Of a stretch of DNA of 64,000 nt, positions 16,898 through 25,693 are shown piece by piece; the stretch's first letter is position 1; each line of letters opens with the position of its first letter. Both the position numbers and the translations under genes were made by a program. The notes under the pieces were generated by a model that saw only the letters and a program-made list of their open reading frames with translations, made no database searches and had not been told where the DNA came from. Origin of the DNA: Streptomyces sp. NRRL B-24484. Its GTDB lineage: Bacteria; Actinomycetota; Actinomycetes; Streptomycetales; Streptomycetaceae. The stretch covers positions 310,001 to 374,000 of the forward strand of contig NZ_JOAI01000005.1 in the NCBI RefSeq assembly GCF_000717715.1, written 5' to 3'.

Positions 16898-18326
16898 GCA
16901 CGAGCGTAGCAGTGGGGCGGATCTAGCCGCGATTCTCCGGGCCGAACTCGACCGCTACCCGGTCGGCGGTCGACTGCCGTCCAGCCGGGCCCTGATGGAG
17001 CGGCACCAGGTGAGCCCGGTGACGGTGGCCCGGGCGATCGCCCTGCTGGCCGCCGAGGGGCTGGTCGTCCCGCGGCCGGGCGCCGGGGTGTTCCGGGCCG
17101 CGGCCCGGCGCCCGGCGCCGGCCGTCGGCGACACCTCCTGGCAGGAGGTCGCCCTCAGCGCCGAGGCCGGGGTGCCGCCGGCCCGGTCCGCCGACGCCTC
17201 CGGGGTGCTCGGCGCGCTCGCCGTCCAGCCCGCCGAGGTGATCGACCTCAACGGCGGCTACCTGCACTCCTCCCTGCTGCCGGAACAGGCGCTGGCCGCC
17301 GCGCTGGCCCGGGCCGGCCGGCGGCCCGGCGCCTGGAGCAGGCCGCCGCTGGAGGGCCTGCCCGAGCTGCGTGCCTGGTTCGCCCGCGACATCGGCGGGA
17401 CGGTGAGCGCCGCCGAGGTGCTGGTGGCCGCGGGCGGGCAGAGCGCCCTCACCGCCGCCCTGCGCTCGCTGGCCGCACCCGGCGCGCCCGTCCTGGTGGA
17501 GTCCCCGACCTACCCCGGGCTGCTGGCGGTGGCGCGCGCGGCGGGCCTGCGTCCGGTGCCCGTCCCGGTGGACGCCGACGGCGTGCGGCCGGACCTGCTC
17601 GCCGATGCCTTCGCGGCCAGCGGGGCCCGGGTGTTCGTCTGCCAGCCGCTGTACCAGAACCCGACCGGGGCGGTGCTGGCCGCCGCCCGGCGGCCCGAGG
17701 TGCTGCGGATCGCCCGGGCGGCCGGCGCCTTCGTGGTCGAGGACGACTTCGCCCGGCGGCTCGCGCACGCCGACGCCCCGCCGCCCCCGCCGCCGCTCGC
17801 CGCGGACGATCCGGACGGCGTCGTGGTGCACATCCGCTCGCTGACCAAGCCGACCTCCGCCAACCTGCGGGTCGCGGCGCTCACCGCCCGCGGGCCGGCC
17901 CTGGAGCGGCTGCGCGCCGTCCAGGCCGTCGACAGCTTCTTCGTCCCGCGGCCGCTGCAGGAGGCGGCGCTGGAACTGGTCGGCGCACCGGCCTGGGGGC
18001 ACCACCTGCGGGCCCTGGCCGGGCGGCTGCAGGAGCGCCGGACGGCGCTCGCCGGCGCGCTCGGACGGCTGCGGCCGGAGCTGCTCCCGGCGCGACTGCC
18101 GTCCGGCGGCCACCACCTGTGGCTGCGGCTGCCGGACGGCACCGATCCGCAGGTGCTCGCCGCCGCCGCGCTGCGCGCCGGGGTCGCCGTCACACCGGGG
18201 CGTTCGTACTTCACCGCCGAGCCGCCGGCCCCGCACCTGCGGGCGGGCTACGGCGCCGCCGAGGGCGTCGACCGACTGGTGACCGGGGCCGAGCGGCTGG
18301 CCGCGGCACTCGACGGAACGGCCTGA
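16896..18326 (+). CDS. MocR/PdxR-type regulator (GntR HTH fused to aminotransferase fold)
   Basis: A 476-residue protein. Residues 1-75 form a GntR winged helix (YPVGGRLPSSRALMERHQVS, then TVARAIALLAAEGLVVPRPG). Residues about 115-470 form a fold-type I aminotransferase domain, with FVCQPLYQNPTGAVLAAARR and the PLP-Lys region RSLTKPTSANLRVAAL. The Lys of SLTKPTS would form the Schiff base with PLP. MocR proteins bind PLP-amino-acid adducts and regulate neighbouring metabolism or transport. It is divergent from an EamA permease with overlapping start codons, which is the likely target. Confidence 0.9.
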   Translation: MHERSSGADLAAILRAELDRYPVGGRLPSSRALMERHQVSPVTVARAIALLAAEGLVVPRPGAGVFRAAARRPAPAVGDTSWQEVALSAEAGVPPARSADASGVLGALAVQPAEVIDLNGGYLHSSLLPEQALAAALARAGRRPGAWSRPPLEGLPELRAWFARDIGGTVSAAEVLVAAGGQSALTAALRSLAAPGAPVLVESPTYPGLLAVARAAGLRPVPVPVDADGVRPDLLADAFAASGARVFVCQPLYQNPTGAVLAAARRPEVLRIARAAGAFVVEDDFARRLAHADAPPPPPPLAADDPDGVVVHIRSLTKPTSANLRVAALTARGPALERLRAVQAVDSFFVPRPLQEAALELVGAPAWGHHLRALAGRLQERRTALAGALGRLRPELLPARLPSGGHHLWLRLPDGTDPQVLAAAALRAGVAVTPGRSYFTAEPPAPHLRAGYGAAEGVDRLVTGAERLAAALDGTA

Positions 18327-18350
18327 TCCGCACGCCCCGACCGGGACGGG

Positions 18351-18381
18351 CCCCGGCCCGCCGCGGCCGGCCGGGCCGGGG
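18351..18381. terminator. bidirectional terminator hairpin
   Basis: A 10-bp stem (18351-18360 with 18372-18381) and an 11-nt loop lie between the convergent MocR and GAF-PAS genes. Confidence 0.6.
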
Positions 18382-18413
18382 CGCCGTGCGCGCCCCGGCC
18401 GGAGGCGGCCCGG

Positions 18414-19496
18414 TCAGCCCGACAGGCCGGGGCGGCCCTGCGGGTAGGGCGGGAGCATCTCGCCGGGGTTGCGGCCGGAGTGCTGCAGCCGGTCCACCAG
18501 CAGCGCGGCGAGGGTGCCCAGCTCCTCCTCGGTGCGGGACTGCGCGGTGACGTCCATGCCGACCGTCAGCACGCCGTTCACCATGCCCGTGCGGGCGTTG
18601 CGCAGCGGGGTGCAGGTGAAGGTGTACACCTGCTCGGCGCGCCGGGCGCCCGGCAGGTAGGACTGCACCCGGATGTCCTTGAGCACGGTGGACCGGCCGG
18701 TGCGGTGGGCCTCGCCGACCGCGAGCGGCAGACCCGCCGCGGCCAGCTGCGGGTAGGCCTGGGCGAGGTCGGAGTACGGGCCGGGGGCGCCGAAGATCCC
18801 CGCGTGCTCGGCGTTGGCGTAGCGGATCGCGTTGTCCATGCCGTCGGTGAGCATGATCGGGAAGGGTGAGCCGTCGAAGGCCGCGAACATCTCCTGCTGC
18901 TGGGCGAGCAGGTTGTCGCGCAGCCGGATCTCGGAGAGCAGCGCCTCGGCCAGGTGCTGGATGTCCTTGAGCCGCTCGCGGCCCCACTGGCGCGGCTCGC
19001 GGTCCAGCACGCAGACGGTGCCGATGACGGTGTTGGTGTCGTCCACCAGCGGGGCGCCGAGGTAGGCGCGCACGCCCAGCTCGTCGACCACCGGGTTACC
19101 GGCGAACCGGGGGTAGGCGAGGATGTCGTCCAGCGCCAGCGGCGAGCGCTGCGCCACCACGTGCGGGCAGAACCCGTGGCTGAGCGGCATCTCGCGGGCC
19201 GGGAGGTCGAAGGCGATGCCCCGGTCGGCCCAGGTGTCGTCCTCGACGGGCTGGTTCTGCGCGGGATTTGGCGGGATGTAGAGCCCGCGGAACATCTGGC
19301 GCTCGTCGTTGATGAAGTTGACCATCGCGATCGGGGCGCGGGTGATGCTGGCCGCGAGGTGCGCGAAACGGTCGAAGGCCTCGTCCGGGCTGGGGTCGTT
19401 GAGTCCCAGGTCGCGGAGCCGGCGGGTCCGTCCGGACTCGCCCCCACCGCCCGGATAGGCGTTCTGAGCGCTCATCACATCAGTCATGGCGGACAT
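18414..19496 (-). CDS. GAF-PAS sensory protein without output domain
   Basis: This 360-residue protein has a GAF domain at about residues 30-185 (APIAMVNFINDERQMFRGLY, LSHGFCPHVVAQRSPLALDD, YLGAPLVDDTNTVIGTVCVL) and a PAS domain at about 200-320 (AAFDGSPFPIMLTDGMDNAI to VNGVLTVGMDVTAQSRTEEE). There is no histidine kinase, phosphatase or GGDEF domain, so it must signal through a partner. Three possible ATG starts lie close together (19496, 19487, 19475). It is divergent from an acyl-CoA dehydrogenase gene across 315 bp. Confidence 0.82.
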   Translation of the reverse strand: MSAMTDVMSAQNAYPGGGGESGRTRRLRDLGLNDPSPDEAFDRFAHLAASITRAPIAMVNFINDERQMFRGLYIPPNPAQNQPVEDDTWADRGIAFDLPAREMPLSHGFCPHVVAQRSPLALDDILAYPRFAGNPVVDELGVRAYLGAPLVDDTNTVIGTVCVLDREPRQWGRERLKDIQHLAEALLSEIRLRDNLLAQQQEMFAAFDGSPFPIMLTDGMDNAIRYANAEHAGIFGAPGPYSDLAQAYPQLAAAGLPLAVGEAHRTGRSTVLKDIRVQSYLPGARRAEQVYTFTCTPLRNARTGMVNGVLTVGMDVTAQSRTEEELGTLAALLVDRLQHSGRNPGEMLPPYPQGRPGLSG

Positions 19497-19811
19497 GGTG
19501 TCAGAACTCAGTACAGGACGGATCGGCGACGTCTCGTCAGACGGTCGGAAAGCGAGAGTAAAGATCCATTCCCCTCCGGGGCGCGATCAAATCCTGCACA
19601 CAAAAGGTCGCACCCGTTTCGCGCCAATCCATGATCACGCTCTGGAGGTGTGCAGTGACGCATATGACAATGAGTGCTTGCCGAGGACGGGTCGCCCGTC
19701 CACCCGCGCGCGGCCCTCAACGGCGCGGCGGCCGTTCCGACCGTCCCCACCCCCGGTCGCCCCTGTGCGGGAGGCGGGACGGCGGCGCTCCCGACCGACG
19801 AGAGGACGCCC
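19497..19811. other. long intergenic region between GAF-PAS and acyl-CoA dehydrogenase genes
   Basis: These 315 bp hold the divergent promoters of both flanking genes. The part from 19540 to 19675 is less GC-rich than its surroundings. A GGAGG followed by GTG (about 19647-19657) precedes an Arg/Pro-rich frame that runs into the dehydrogenase gene in another phase; I see no evidence that it is a real gene. Confidence 0.5.
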
Positions 19812-21038
19812 ATGCTGGGCCAGGACTACTTCACCGACGAGCGGCACGAGCAGCTGCGTGCCGAGGTCAGGGAGTTCGCCGAGAAGGAGGTGCGCCCGCA
19901 GATCGCCCGCATGGAGGCGGAGCGCACCGTCGAGCACGAGCTCGCACGGGAGATCGCCCGCAGAGGGTGGATCGGCGTCACCGTCCCCCGGGTGTACGGC
20001 GGCATGGGGCTGGGCCACCTGGCCAAGACCGTCATCATCGAGGAACTCTCCCGGGTCAGCGGCGCGATGGGCGCCATCGCCCAGGCCTCCCAGCTCGGCG
20101 TCGCCAAGGTCATCCACTTCGGCTCCGAGCAGCAGCGCCGGCAGTGGCTGCCGCAGTTCGCGGACGGCCGGGCGCTGCCGACCATCGCGGTGACCGAGCC
20201 GGAGTCCGGCGGGCACGTGCTCGGCATGACCGGCACCGCCCGCAAGCGCGGCCGCGACTACGTGCTGAACGGCCGCAAGTGGTTCGTCGGCAACTCGCAC
20301 ATCGGCGACGTGCACGGCGTGGTGTTCCGCACCGGCAAGGGCTCCAAGGGCCTCTCCGCCTTCCTGGTGCCGAGCGACGCGCCCGGCTTCCGGCTCGGCG
20401 ATTCGGGCAGCCAGAGCGGCCTGCACGGCTTCAGCTTCGGTGAACTGGTCTTCGAGGACTGCCGGATCCCGGCCGCCAACCGGCTCGGCGAGGAGGGGAC
20501 GGGCCTGGACGTCGCCTACTCCTCCAGCATCCTGTACGGCCGGCCGAACCTCGCCGCGGTCGCCCTCGGCATCCACCGGGCGATCGTCGAGGACACCGTC
20601 GCCTTCGCCGAGGACCGCTCGCTCTACGGCAAGCCGCTGGCCGAACTCCCCAACATCAGCCTGAAGATCGGCGAGATGCAGTCCCGCCTGATGACCGCGC
20701 GGCTGGCCGCCTACCACGCCGCGCACCTGCTGGACCTCGGCCGGCCGTGCGACGCGGAACTCATGAACTCCAAGCTGGTCAACACCGAGTACGCGCTGGA
20801 CTCGGCGCGCAACGCGATGGAGATCCACGCCGCCCGCGGCCTGCAGGCGGACTACCGGATCGAGCGGTACCTGCGCGACGCCACGCACATCTACCCGCCG
20901 GCCGGCACCTCCGACGTCCAGCGGCTGCGGCTCGGCCAGGTGGCCTCGGGCAGCTACGGCGTGCAGTGGTCGGAGAAGCTCGCCGAGCTGGCCAAGGTGC
21001 ACAGCACGGTCTGGGCCCCGCAGGCGCTCGCGGTCTGA
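19812..21038 (+). CDS. acyl-CoA dehydrogenase family protein
   Basis: This 408-residue protein has the full acyl-CoA dehydrogenase layout: N-terminal helical domain (residues 10-120, with PRVYGGMGLGHLAKTVIIEE), middle beta domain with the FAD/substrate loop AVTEPESGGHVLGMTGTARK (about 128-147), and C-terminal helical domain (240-400). Near the end, QADYRIERYLRDATHIYPPA is the usual R-x-x-RD-x-x segment. The region where the family carries the catalytic Glu reads THIYPPAGTSDVQRLRLGQ, without the usual EGT, so the base may be elsewhere or lost. It is transcribed alone and ends at a strong hairpin. Substrate unknown. Confidence 0.88.
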   Translation: MLGQDYFTDERHEQLRAEVREFAEKEVRPQIARMEAERTVEHELAREIARRGWIGVTVPRVYGGMGLGHLAKTVIIEELSRVSGAMGAIAQASQLGVAKVIHFGSEQQRRQWLPQFADGRALPTIAVTEPESGGHVLGMTGTARKRGRDYVLNGRKWFVGNSHIGDVHGVVFRTGKGSKGLSAFLVPSDAPGFRLGDSGSQSGLHGFSFGELVFEDCRIPAANRLGEEGTGLDVAYSSSILYGRPNLAAVALGIHRAIVEDTVAFAEDRSLYGKPLAELPNISLKIGEMQSRLMTARLAAYHAAHLLDLGRPCDAELMNSKLVNTEYALDSARNAMEIHAARGLQADYRIERYLRDATHIYPPAGTSDVQRLRLGQVASGSYGVQWSEKLAELAKVHSTVWAPQALAV

Positions 21039-21050
21039 CCGGCGCCCGGC

Positions 21051-21081
21051 GTCCGCCCGGCGCGCCCGGCGCCGGGCGGAC
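21051..21081 (+). terminator. strong terminator hairpin
   Basis: A perfect 13-bp stem (21051-21063 with 21069-21081) and a 5-nt loop begin 12 nt after the acyl-CoA dehydrogenase stop, separating it from the conservon downstream. Confidence 0.7.
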
Positions 21082-21290
21082 CCGGACACCCCGACGCGCG
21101 GTCCACGTTCCGTCAGTTGATGTTGCTCACAGGCCTGTCGGGGCTGGTACCGTGCTGCCCTCGGCGGCACAGCTGCGCGGAACCACTTGATGACGGTCAG
21201 TCAACAGGGGGTATCGTTCCCGCTCGTCCCCGCCGACACCCGTCGACTCGCACGGGCTCACGCCGTTCTGCACCCCGCACGAGGAATCAG

Positions 21291-23138
21291 ATGCCAGGCA
21301 TACCGGCCCAGCGCCCCGGCCACCGCGCCGGACGCACCGGCTCGCTCCGTACCTCCCTCCTGCCCCTGGTGCTGGTGCCCTGCGCCGGCCTCGCCGTCGC
21401 CTGGGGCTACGCCGGCGTGCTGCTGCTGCACAGCGGCCAGGGCCTGGCGTTCGGGCTCGGCACCGCCGCGGTCGCCGCGGTGCTCGCCTGGAGCCTCGTC
21501 CAGGGCCGCCGCACCGCGCAGGTGCTCACCGCCCGCGTGGACTCCCTGCGGGAGATCACCCGCTCCCTCGCCGAGACCGAACTGCCCGGCGTCGTCCGGC
21601 AGATCGAGGCCGGCGAGGACGTCCCGGCGCCGGCCGACGGCCGCGCGGCGCGCCGCTCCGGCGGCGACGAGATCCAGCAGGTCGCCGAGGCCGTCGACGC
21701 CGTCCGGCGGACCGCGGTCACGGCCATCGTCCAGCAGGCGCAGGGCCGCGAGGGCACCAAGAAGGTCTTCCTCAACATCGCCCGCCGCACCCAGGTGCTG
21801 ATCCACCGCCAGATCACCATGCTGGACGAGCTGGAGCGCCGCCACGAGGAGCCGGAGCTGCTCAAGGAGCTGTTCGCGGTCGACCACCTGGCCACCCGGA
21901 TGCGGCGCAACGCCGAGAACCTCGTCGTCCTCGGCGGCGCGCTGCCGGCCCGCCGCTGGCGCAACGCCGTGCCGATGGTCAACGTGCTGCGCTCGGCGGT
22001 CTCCGAGACCGAGAACTACGCCCGGGTGGTCGTCCAGGGCGTGCCCCGCACCGCACTGGCCGGCCAGGCCGTCGCCGACGTGATCCACCTGGTCGCCGAA
22101 CTCATCGAGAACGGCACCACCTTCTCGCCGCCCTACACCCAGGTGCTGGTCTCGGCGCAGGAGGTCCCCAAGGGCCTCGCCGTCGAGGTCGAGGACCGCG
22201 GCCTCGGCATGTCCGAGGAGGAGTACGACCGGCTCAACGCCTATCTCGCCGACCCGCCGGAGCTGGACGTCGCCGCGCTCGGCGACGACCTGCGACTGGG
22301 CCTGTTCGTGGTCTCCCGGCTGGCCGGCCGGCACGACATCCAGGTCGCCCTGCGCCCCTCGCCGTACGGCGGCACCCGCGCCGTCGTCCTGGTGCCCTCC
22401 GCCCTGCTGGAGGCCGCGCCGGCGCCCGCCGGCTTCCCCGGTCTGCCGTTCGGCGCCCGGGTGGCCGAGCAGCCCGCCGCCCGCCCCGCGGGCGGTCTCG
22501 CCGCCGGCGCGCCGATCCCCGGCCTGCCGGGGGCCGTCGTCTCCGCCGTGCCCTTCCGCGCCCCGGCGGCACCCGACCGGCCGGCCGTGCCCGGGCAGAC
22601 CGCCCTGCCGGCCGAGCCCGCCGACCCCGTGGCGCCCGAGGGGGCGCCGGTCGCCGAGCGGGCCGTCCACGAGGCCGCCCCGGAGCCGCGCGAGCTGCCC
22701 ACCCGGCGGTCCCAGCCGCCCGCCCTGCCCGCCGCCGGAACCTCCTACGTCCGGCCGGCCGCGGCCGAAACGCCCGCCGCTCCGGACGTCCAGGAGCTGC
22801 AGGACCCGCAGGAGCTCTCCGCCGGGGGCGAGCTGCGCACCCCGAAGGTGCTGCCGAAGCGGGTGCGGAACGCCAGCCTCGCCGACCAGCTCCGCGAGGC
22901 CGCCGCGGCCGAGCGGGCCGGCGGGGGCGGCACCGGTGCCGCAGCCGCCGCGGCACGTCCGGCCCGGCCCGCCGCCGAGGAGGACCCGTCGCCGCAGCGC
23001 TCGCGCGCCACCATGGCCGCCATCCAGCGCGGCACCCGGACGGCCCGCGACGGTGCGCCGCCGCAGGCGTCCCCCGCCGGGACGCCCGCAGAGACACCCA
23101 CCGCACCCCATGCCCCTGCTCGCGAGGACCAGCCCTGA
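21291..23138 (+). CDS. cvnA: conservon sensor-like histidine kinase (CvnA)
   Basis: This 615-residue membrane protein has two N-terminal hydrophobic segments (about residues 20-45 and 52-70) and an H-box-like region (LIHRQITMLDELERRHEEPE). Its GHKL ATPase domain has N-box ELIENGTTFSPP, G1 EDRGLGM and G2 LGLFVVSRLAGRH (about 255-385). The last about 220 residues are Pro/Ala-rich and disordered. It is the first gene of a four-gene set matching Streptomyces conservons, in which CvnA assembles with CvnB, C and D in a membrane complex likened to eukaryotic G-protein receptor systems. ATG 21291 follows GAGGAA. Its TGA overlaps the cvnB start. Confidence 0.9.
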   Translation: MPGIPAQRPGHRAGRTGSLRTSLLPLVLVPCAGLAVAWGYAGVLLLHSGQGLAFGLGTAAVAAVLAWSLVQGRRTAQVLTARVDSLREITRSLAETELPGVVRQIEAGEDVPAPADGRAARRSGGDEIQQVAEAVDAVRRTAVTAIVQQAQGREGTKKVFLNIARRTQVLIHRQITMLDELERRHEEPELLKELFAVDHLATRMRRNAENLVVLGGALPARRWRNAVPMVNVLRSAVSETENYARVVVQGVPRTALAGQAVADVIHLVAELIENGTTFSPPYTQVLVSAQEVPKGLAVEVEDRGLGMSEEEYDRLNAYLADPPELDVAALGDDLRLGLFVVSRLAGRHDIQVALRPSPYGGTRAVVLVPSALLEAAPAPAGFPGLPFGARVAEQPAARPAGGLAAGAPIPGLPGAVVSAVPFRAPAAPDRPAVPGQTALPAEPADPVAPEGAPVAERAVHEAAPEPRELPTRRSQPPALPAAGTSYVRPAAAETPAAPDVQELQDPQELSAGGELRTPKVLPKRVRNASLADQLREAAAAERAGGGGTGAAAAAARPARPAAEEDPSPQRSRATMAAIQRGTRTARDGAPPQASPAGTPAETPTAPHAPAREDQP

Positions 23139-23572
23139 TGACGACCCAGCACACCGAAACCCAGCGCGACCTCAACTGGCTGCTGGACGAGTTGGTCTCC
23201 CGCGTACCGGAGACCAGGCACGCCGTGGTGCTGTCCGAGGACGGCCTGCTCGTCGGCATGGACAAGAACCTGGACCGCGCGGACGGCGAGCACCTCTCCG
23301 CGGTCGCCTCCGGCCTGCAGAGCCTCGCCCGCGGCGCCGGCCAGCGCTTCGACGGCGGCCGCGTCCGGCAGACCGTGATCGAGATGGACCACCTGTTCCT
23401 CTTCGTCACCACCGCCGGCCAGGGCGCCCGACTGGCCGTGCTCACCTCCGAGGCGGTCGACGCGGGCCTGATGGCCTACGAGATCAACATGCTCGTCAAG
23501 CAGGTCGGTGCCTACCTCACCGCCGCGCCGCGCAGCGATGCCGGCCGGGACCGGGCGGGTGACCTTGCGTGA
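23138..23572 (+). CDS. cvnB: conservon roadblock/LC7 protein (CvnB)
   Basis: A 144-residue roadblock/LC7-fold protein (NWLLDELVSRVPETRHAVVL, residues 12-31). Roadblock proteins act as GTPase regulators or activators, as MglB does for MglA. Its start overlaps the cvnA stop, so the genes are translationally coupled. In conservons it pairs with CvnD, encoded two genes downstream. Confidence 0.93.
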   Translation: MTTQHTETQRDLNWLLDELVSRVPETRHAVVLSEDGLLVGMDKNLDRADGEHLSAVASGLQSLARGAGQRFDGGRVRQTVIEMDHLFLFVTTAGQGARLAVLTSEAVDAGLMAYEINMLVKQVGAYLTAAPRSDAGRDRAGDLA

Positions 23573-23940
23573 CCCCCGAGGAGGCGTGGTTCGACCGGGA
23601 GGCCGGGCATCTCGTCCGCCCTTACGCGATCACCGGCGGGCGGACGGAGTCGGGCCGCACCGACTACTCGCTGATCACCCTGGTGGTCACCGCCGACCCC
23701 CGCGTCGACACCACGCGGATGGGGCCCGAACCGGCGGCGATCCTCGGCATGTGCCGGGAACGGCCGCTGGCGGTCGCCGAGATCGCGGCCCAGCTCGACC
23801 TGCCGGTGAGCGTGGTCAAGGTGCTGCTCGGCGACCTCGCCGACGCCTCGCTGATCATCACGCGGGCACCGGTCCCACTGGCCGAGGTGCCGGACCTGGC
23901 CCTCGTCCAGGCCGTCATCGACGGCGTGCGCAATCTCTGA
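23569..23940 (+). CDS. cvnC: conservon DUF742 protein (CvnC)
   Basis: A 123-residue DUF742 protein: LVRPYAITGGRTESG near the N-terminus and a winged-helix-like body (PLAVAEIAAQLDLPVSVVKV, about residues 62-81). It starts at GTG 23569, overlapping the cvnB stop by four bases. This is the third member of the conservon; its biochemical role is unknown. Confidence 0.92.
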   Translation: MTPEEAWFDREAGHLVRPYAITGGRTESGRTDYSLITLVVTADPRVDTTRMGPEPAAILGMCRERPLAVAEIAAQLDLPVSVVKVLLGDLADASLIITRAPVPLAEVPDLALVQAVIDGVRNL

Positions 23941-23962
23941 GAACAGCTGAGGAGCAAGCACG

Positions 23963-24541
23963 ATGACCCAGAGCCTGGTCCCCGGGGCGGTCAAGATCCT
24001 GGTGGCCGGCGGTTTCGGCGTGGGCAAGACCACCATGGTCGGCTCGGTCAGCGAGATCGAGCCGCTGTCGACCGAGGAGCGGATCACCCAGGCCAGCGTC
24101 GGCGTGGACAGCCTGGACGGCGTCCGCGACAAGTCGACGACCACGGTCGCGATGGACTTCGGCCGGATCACCCTCCGGGACGACCTGGTGCTCTACCTCT
24201 TCGGCACCCCGGGGCAGTTCCGCTTCTGGTTCATGTGGGACGACCTGGCGCTCGGCGCGCTCGGCGCGATCGTCCTGGCGGACACCCGGCGGCTGGAGTC
24301 CAGCTTCGCGGCGGTCGACTACTTCGAGCAGCGCGGGGTGCCGTTCGCGGTCGGCGTGAACTGCTTCCACGGCCGCCGCGAGGCGAGTGCGGAGGACGTC
24401 CGGTCCGCGCTCGACCTCGACGAGTCGGTGCCGGTGGTGCTCTGCGACGTCCGCGACCGGGCCTCCAGCAAGGAGGTGCTGCTGGCGCTGCTCGACCGCG
24501 TCCGCACCGGAGCCCTGGCAGCAGCGGGACAGCCTGCCTGA
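23963..24541 (+). CDS. cvnD: conservon Ras-like GTPase (CvnD)
   Basis: A 192-residue small GTPase of the MglA/Gem type, with P-loop VAGGFGVGKTTMVGSVSEIE (about residues 14-33), switch region TTVAMDFGRI and switch II-like LFGTPGQFRFWFMWDDL. The G4-type NKxD is replaced by VNCFHG (around residue 132), as in other CvnD proteins I recall. GAGGAG lies 22 bp after the cvnC stop. It completes the cvnABCD set; no P450 or other fifth gene follows. Confidence 0.93.
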   Translation: MTQSLVPGAVKILVAGGFGVGKTTMVGSVSEIEPLSTEERITQASVGVDSLDGVRDKSTTTVAMDFGRITLRDDLVLYLFGTPGQFRFWFMWDDLALGALGAIVLADTRRLESSFAAVDYFEQRGVPFAVGVNCFHGRREASAEDVRSALDLDESVPVVLCDVRDRASSKEVLLALLDRVRTGALAAAGQPA

Positions 24542-24549
24542 CCGGGCGA

Positions 24550-24692
24550 GCGTCCGGGGGCGCCGGGGGTACCTCCCGGCCGGAGGCCGGGGGCGGAACT
24601 GCGCAGTCCGGGAATGGGCGTCAGGACGATTCGGGCAAGCCTTGGTGCGTCCAGCGACCCGCATCCGAATTGCGCAGTTCCCCGCGCCCCTG
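24550..24692. repeat. dispersed intergenic repeat, copy 2
   Basis: Second copy of the composite repeat. The left part contains CTCCCGGCCGGAGGCCGGGG and GGAACTGCGCAGTCCGGG; the right part is CGAATTGCGCAGTTCCCCGC followed by GCCCCTG. The GCGCA-containing arms are inverted to each other across about 55 bp. It lies between the convergent cvnD and EamA genes and may fold into a large hairpin. Confidence 0.75.
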
Positions 24693-24724
24693 AGTAGTCA
24701 CCCCTGGACGGGCCGGCCTCCTCG

Positions 24725-25576
24725 TCAGGCCGGGGCGAGCTGGAGGACGGCGATGCCTGCCACCACCACCGCCCCGGCGGCCATCCGGGCGGCCCCGAGG
24801 CGCTCGCGGAAGACCAGCGCGCCGATCAGCGCGGCGATCACGATGCTGGTCTCCCGCAGGGCCGCGATCGTCGCCAGGTCGCCGTGCGCCTGGGCCCACA
24901 CCACGAGTCCGTACGCGGTGAGCGAGAGCACCCCGCCGGCGAGGCCCTGCACCCAGCCGGGGCCCGGCTCGCAGAACAGCGAGGGGCCGCGCAGCAGCAC
25001 CGCGGTCAGCAGCATCCCGGCACCCTGCAGGACGAACAGCCAGGCGATGTAGCCGAGCACGGTCGTGGAGGTGCGCACGCCCGTCCCGTCGACCACGGTG
25101 TAGCCGGCGATCATCGCGCCGGTGCCCAGGGCCGCTGCCACGGCGGGCAGTTGGGCGCGGCCCGGTACGCCGTCGGCGAGCGCCAGCCCGGCCAGGCCGG
25201 CCGAGATCACCAGGACGCCGGCCCACTGCGCGGCGCCGAGCGGACGGCCGAGCACCAGCACCGAGAGGGCGGCCACCAGCCACGGCGCGGTGCCGCGGGC
25301 GAGCGGGTACATCTGCCCGAAGTCGCCCAGCCGGTAGGCCTGCAGGAGCAGCAGCTGGTACAGCACCTGGAGCAGCGCGGAGGCGGCCAGGTAGGGCCAG
25401 GCGCGGGCGTCGGGCAGCGGGGCGAGGCAGGCGAGCAGGACGCCGCCGCCGAGGAAGGCCGCGTTGATGAGGGCGAAGCCGACCACCTTGTCGGGGAGGG
25501 CGTGGGCCAGGGCGTTCCACACCGCGTGCAACGCCGCCGCCACCAGTACGACCACCGGCACCACTGTTGCGTCCAT
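24725..25576 (-). CDS. EamA/DMT-family permease
   Basis: This 283-residue protein has about ten hydrophobic helices, starting MDATVVPVVVLVAAALHAVW and with LRETSIVIAALIGALVFRER in the second half, a typical EamA motif. I prefer ATG 25576 over a further upstream start because the first helix begins right there. It is divergent from the TrkA-N gene at 25694. Export of a small metabolite is likely; the substrate is not inferable. Confidence 0.87.
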   Translation of the reverse strand: MDATVVPVVVLVAAALHAVWNALAHALPDKVVGFALINAAFLGGGVLLACLAPLPDARAWPYLAASALLQVLYQLLLLQAYRLGDFGQMYPLARGTAPWLVAALSVLVLGRPLGAAQWAGVLVISAGLAGLALADGVPGRAQLPAVAAALGTGAMIAGYTVVDGTGVRTSTTVLGYIAWLFVLQGAGMLLTAVLLRGPSLFCEPGPGWVQGLAGGVLSLTAYGLVVWAQAHGDLATIAALRETSIVIAALIGALVFRERLGAARMAAGAVVVAGIAVLQLAPA

Positions 25577-25693
25577 GCCCGCTCCCGTCCCCGTCGCAGA
25601 CGTCCGAGGGTACCAACCAGTGCGAACGTGACGAATCATCAACGCGGCTGCAGGAAGATCGCGTTACGGTCACGGTCCTGCCAGGATGGCGGC

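Noticed and set aside
19647..19811. A leader peptide before the acyl-CoA dehydrogenase gene
   Set aside because: A ribosome site and GTG exist, but the frame runs on into the dehydrogenase gene in another phase and lacks known leader-peptide motifs.
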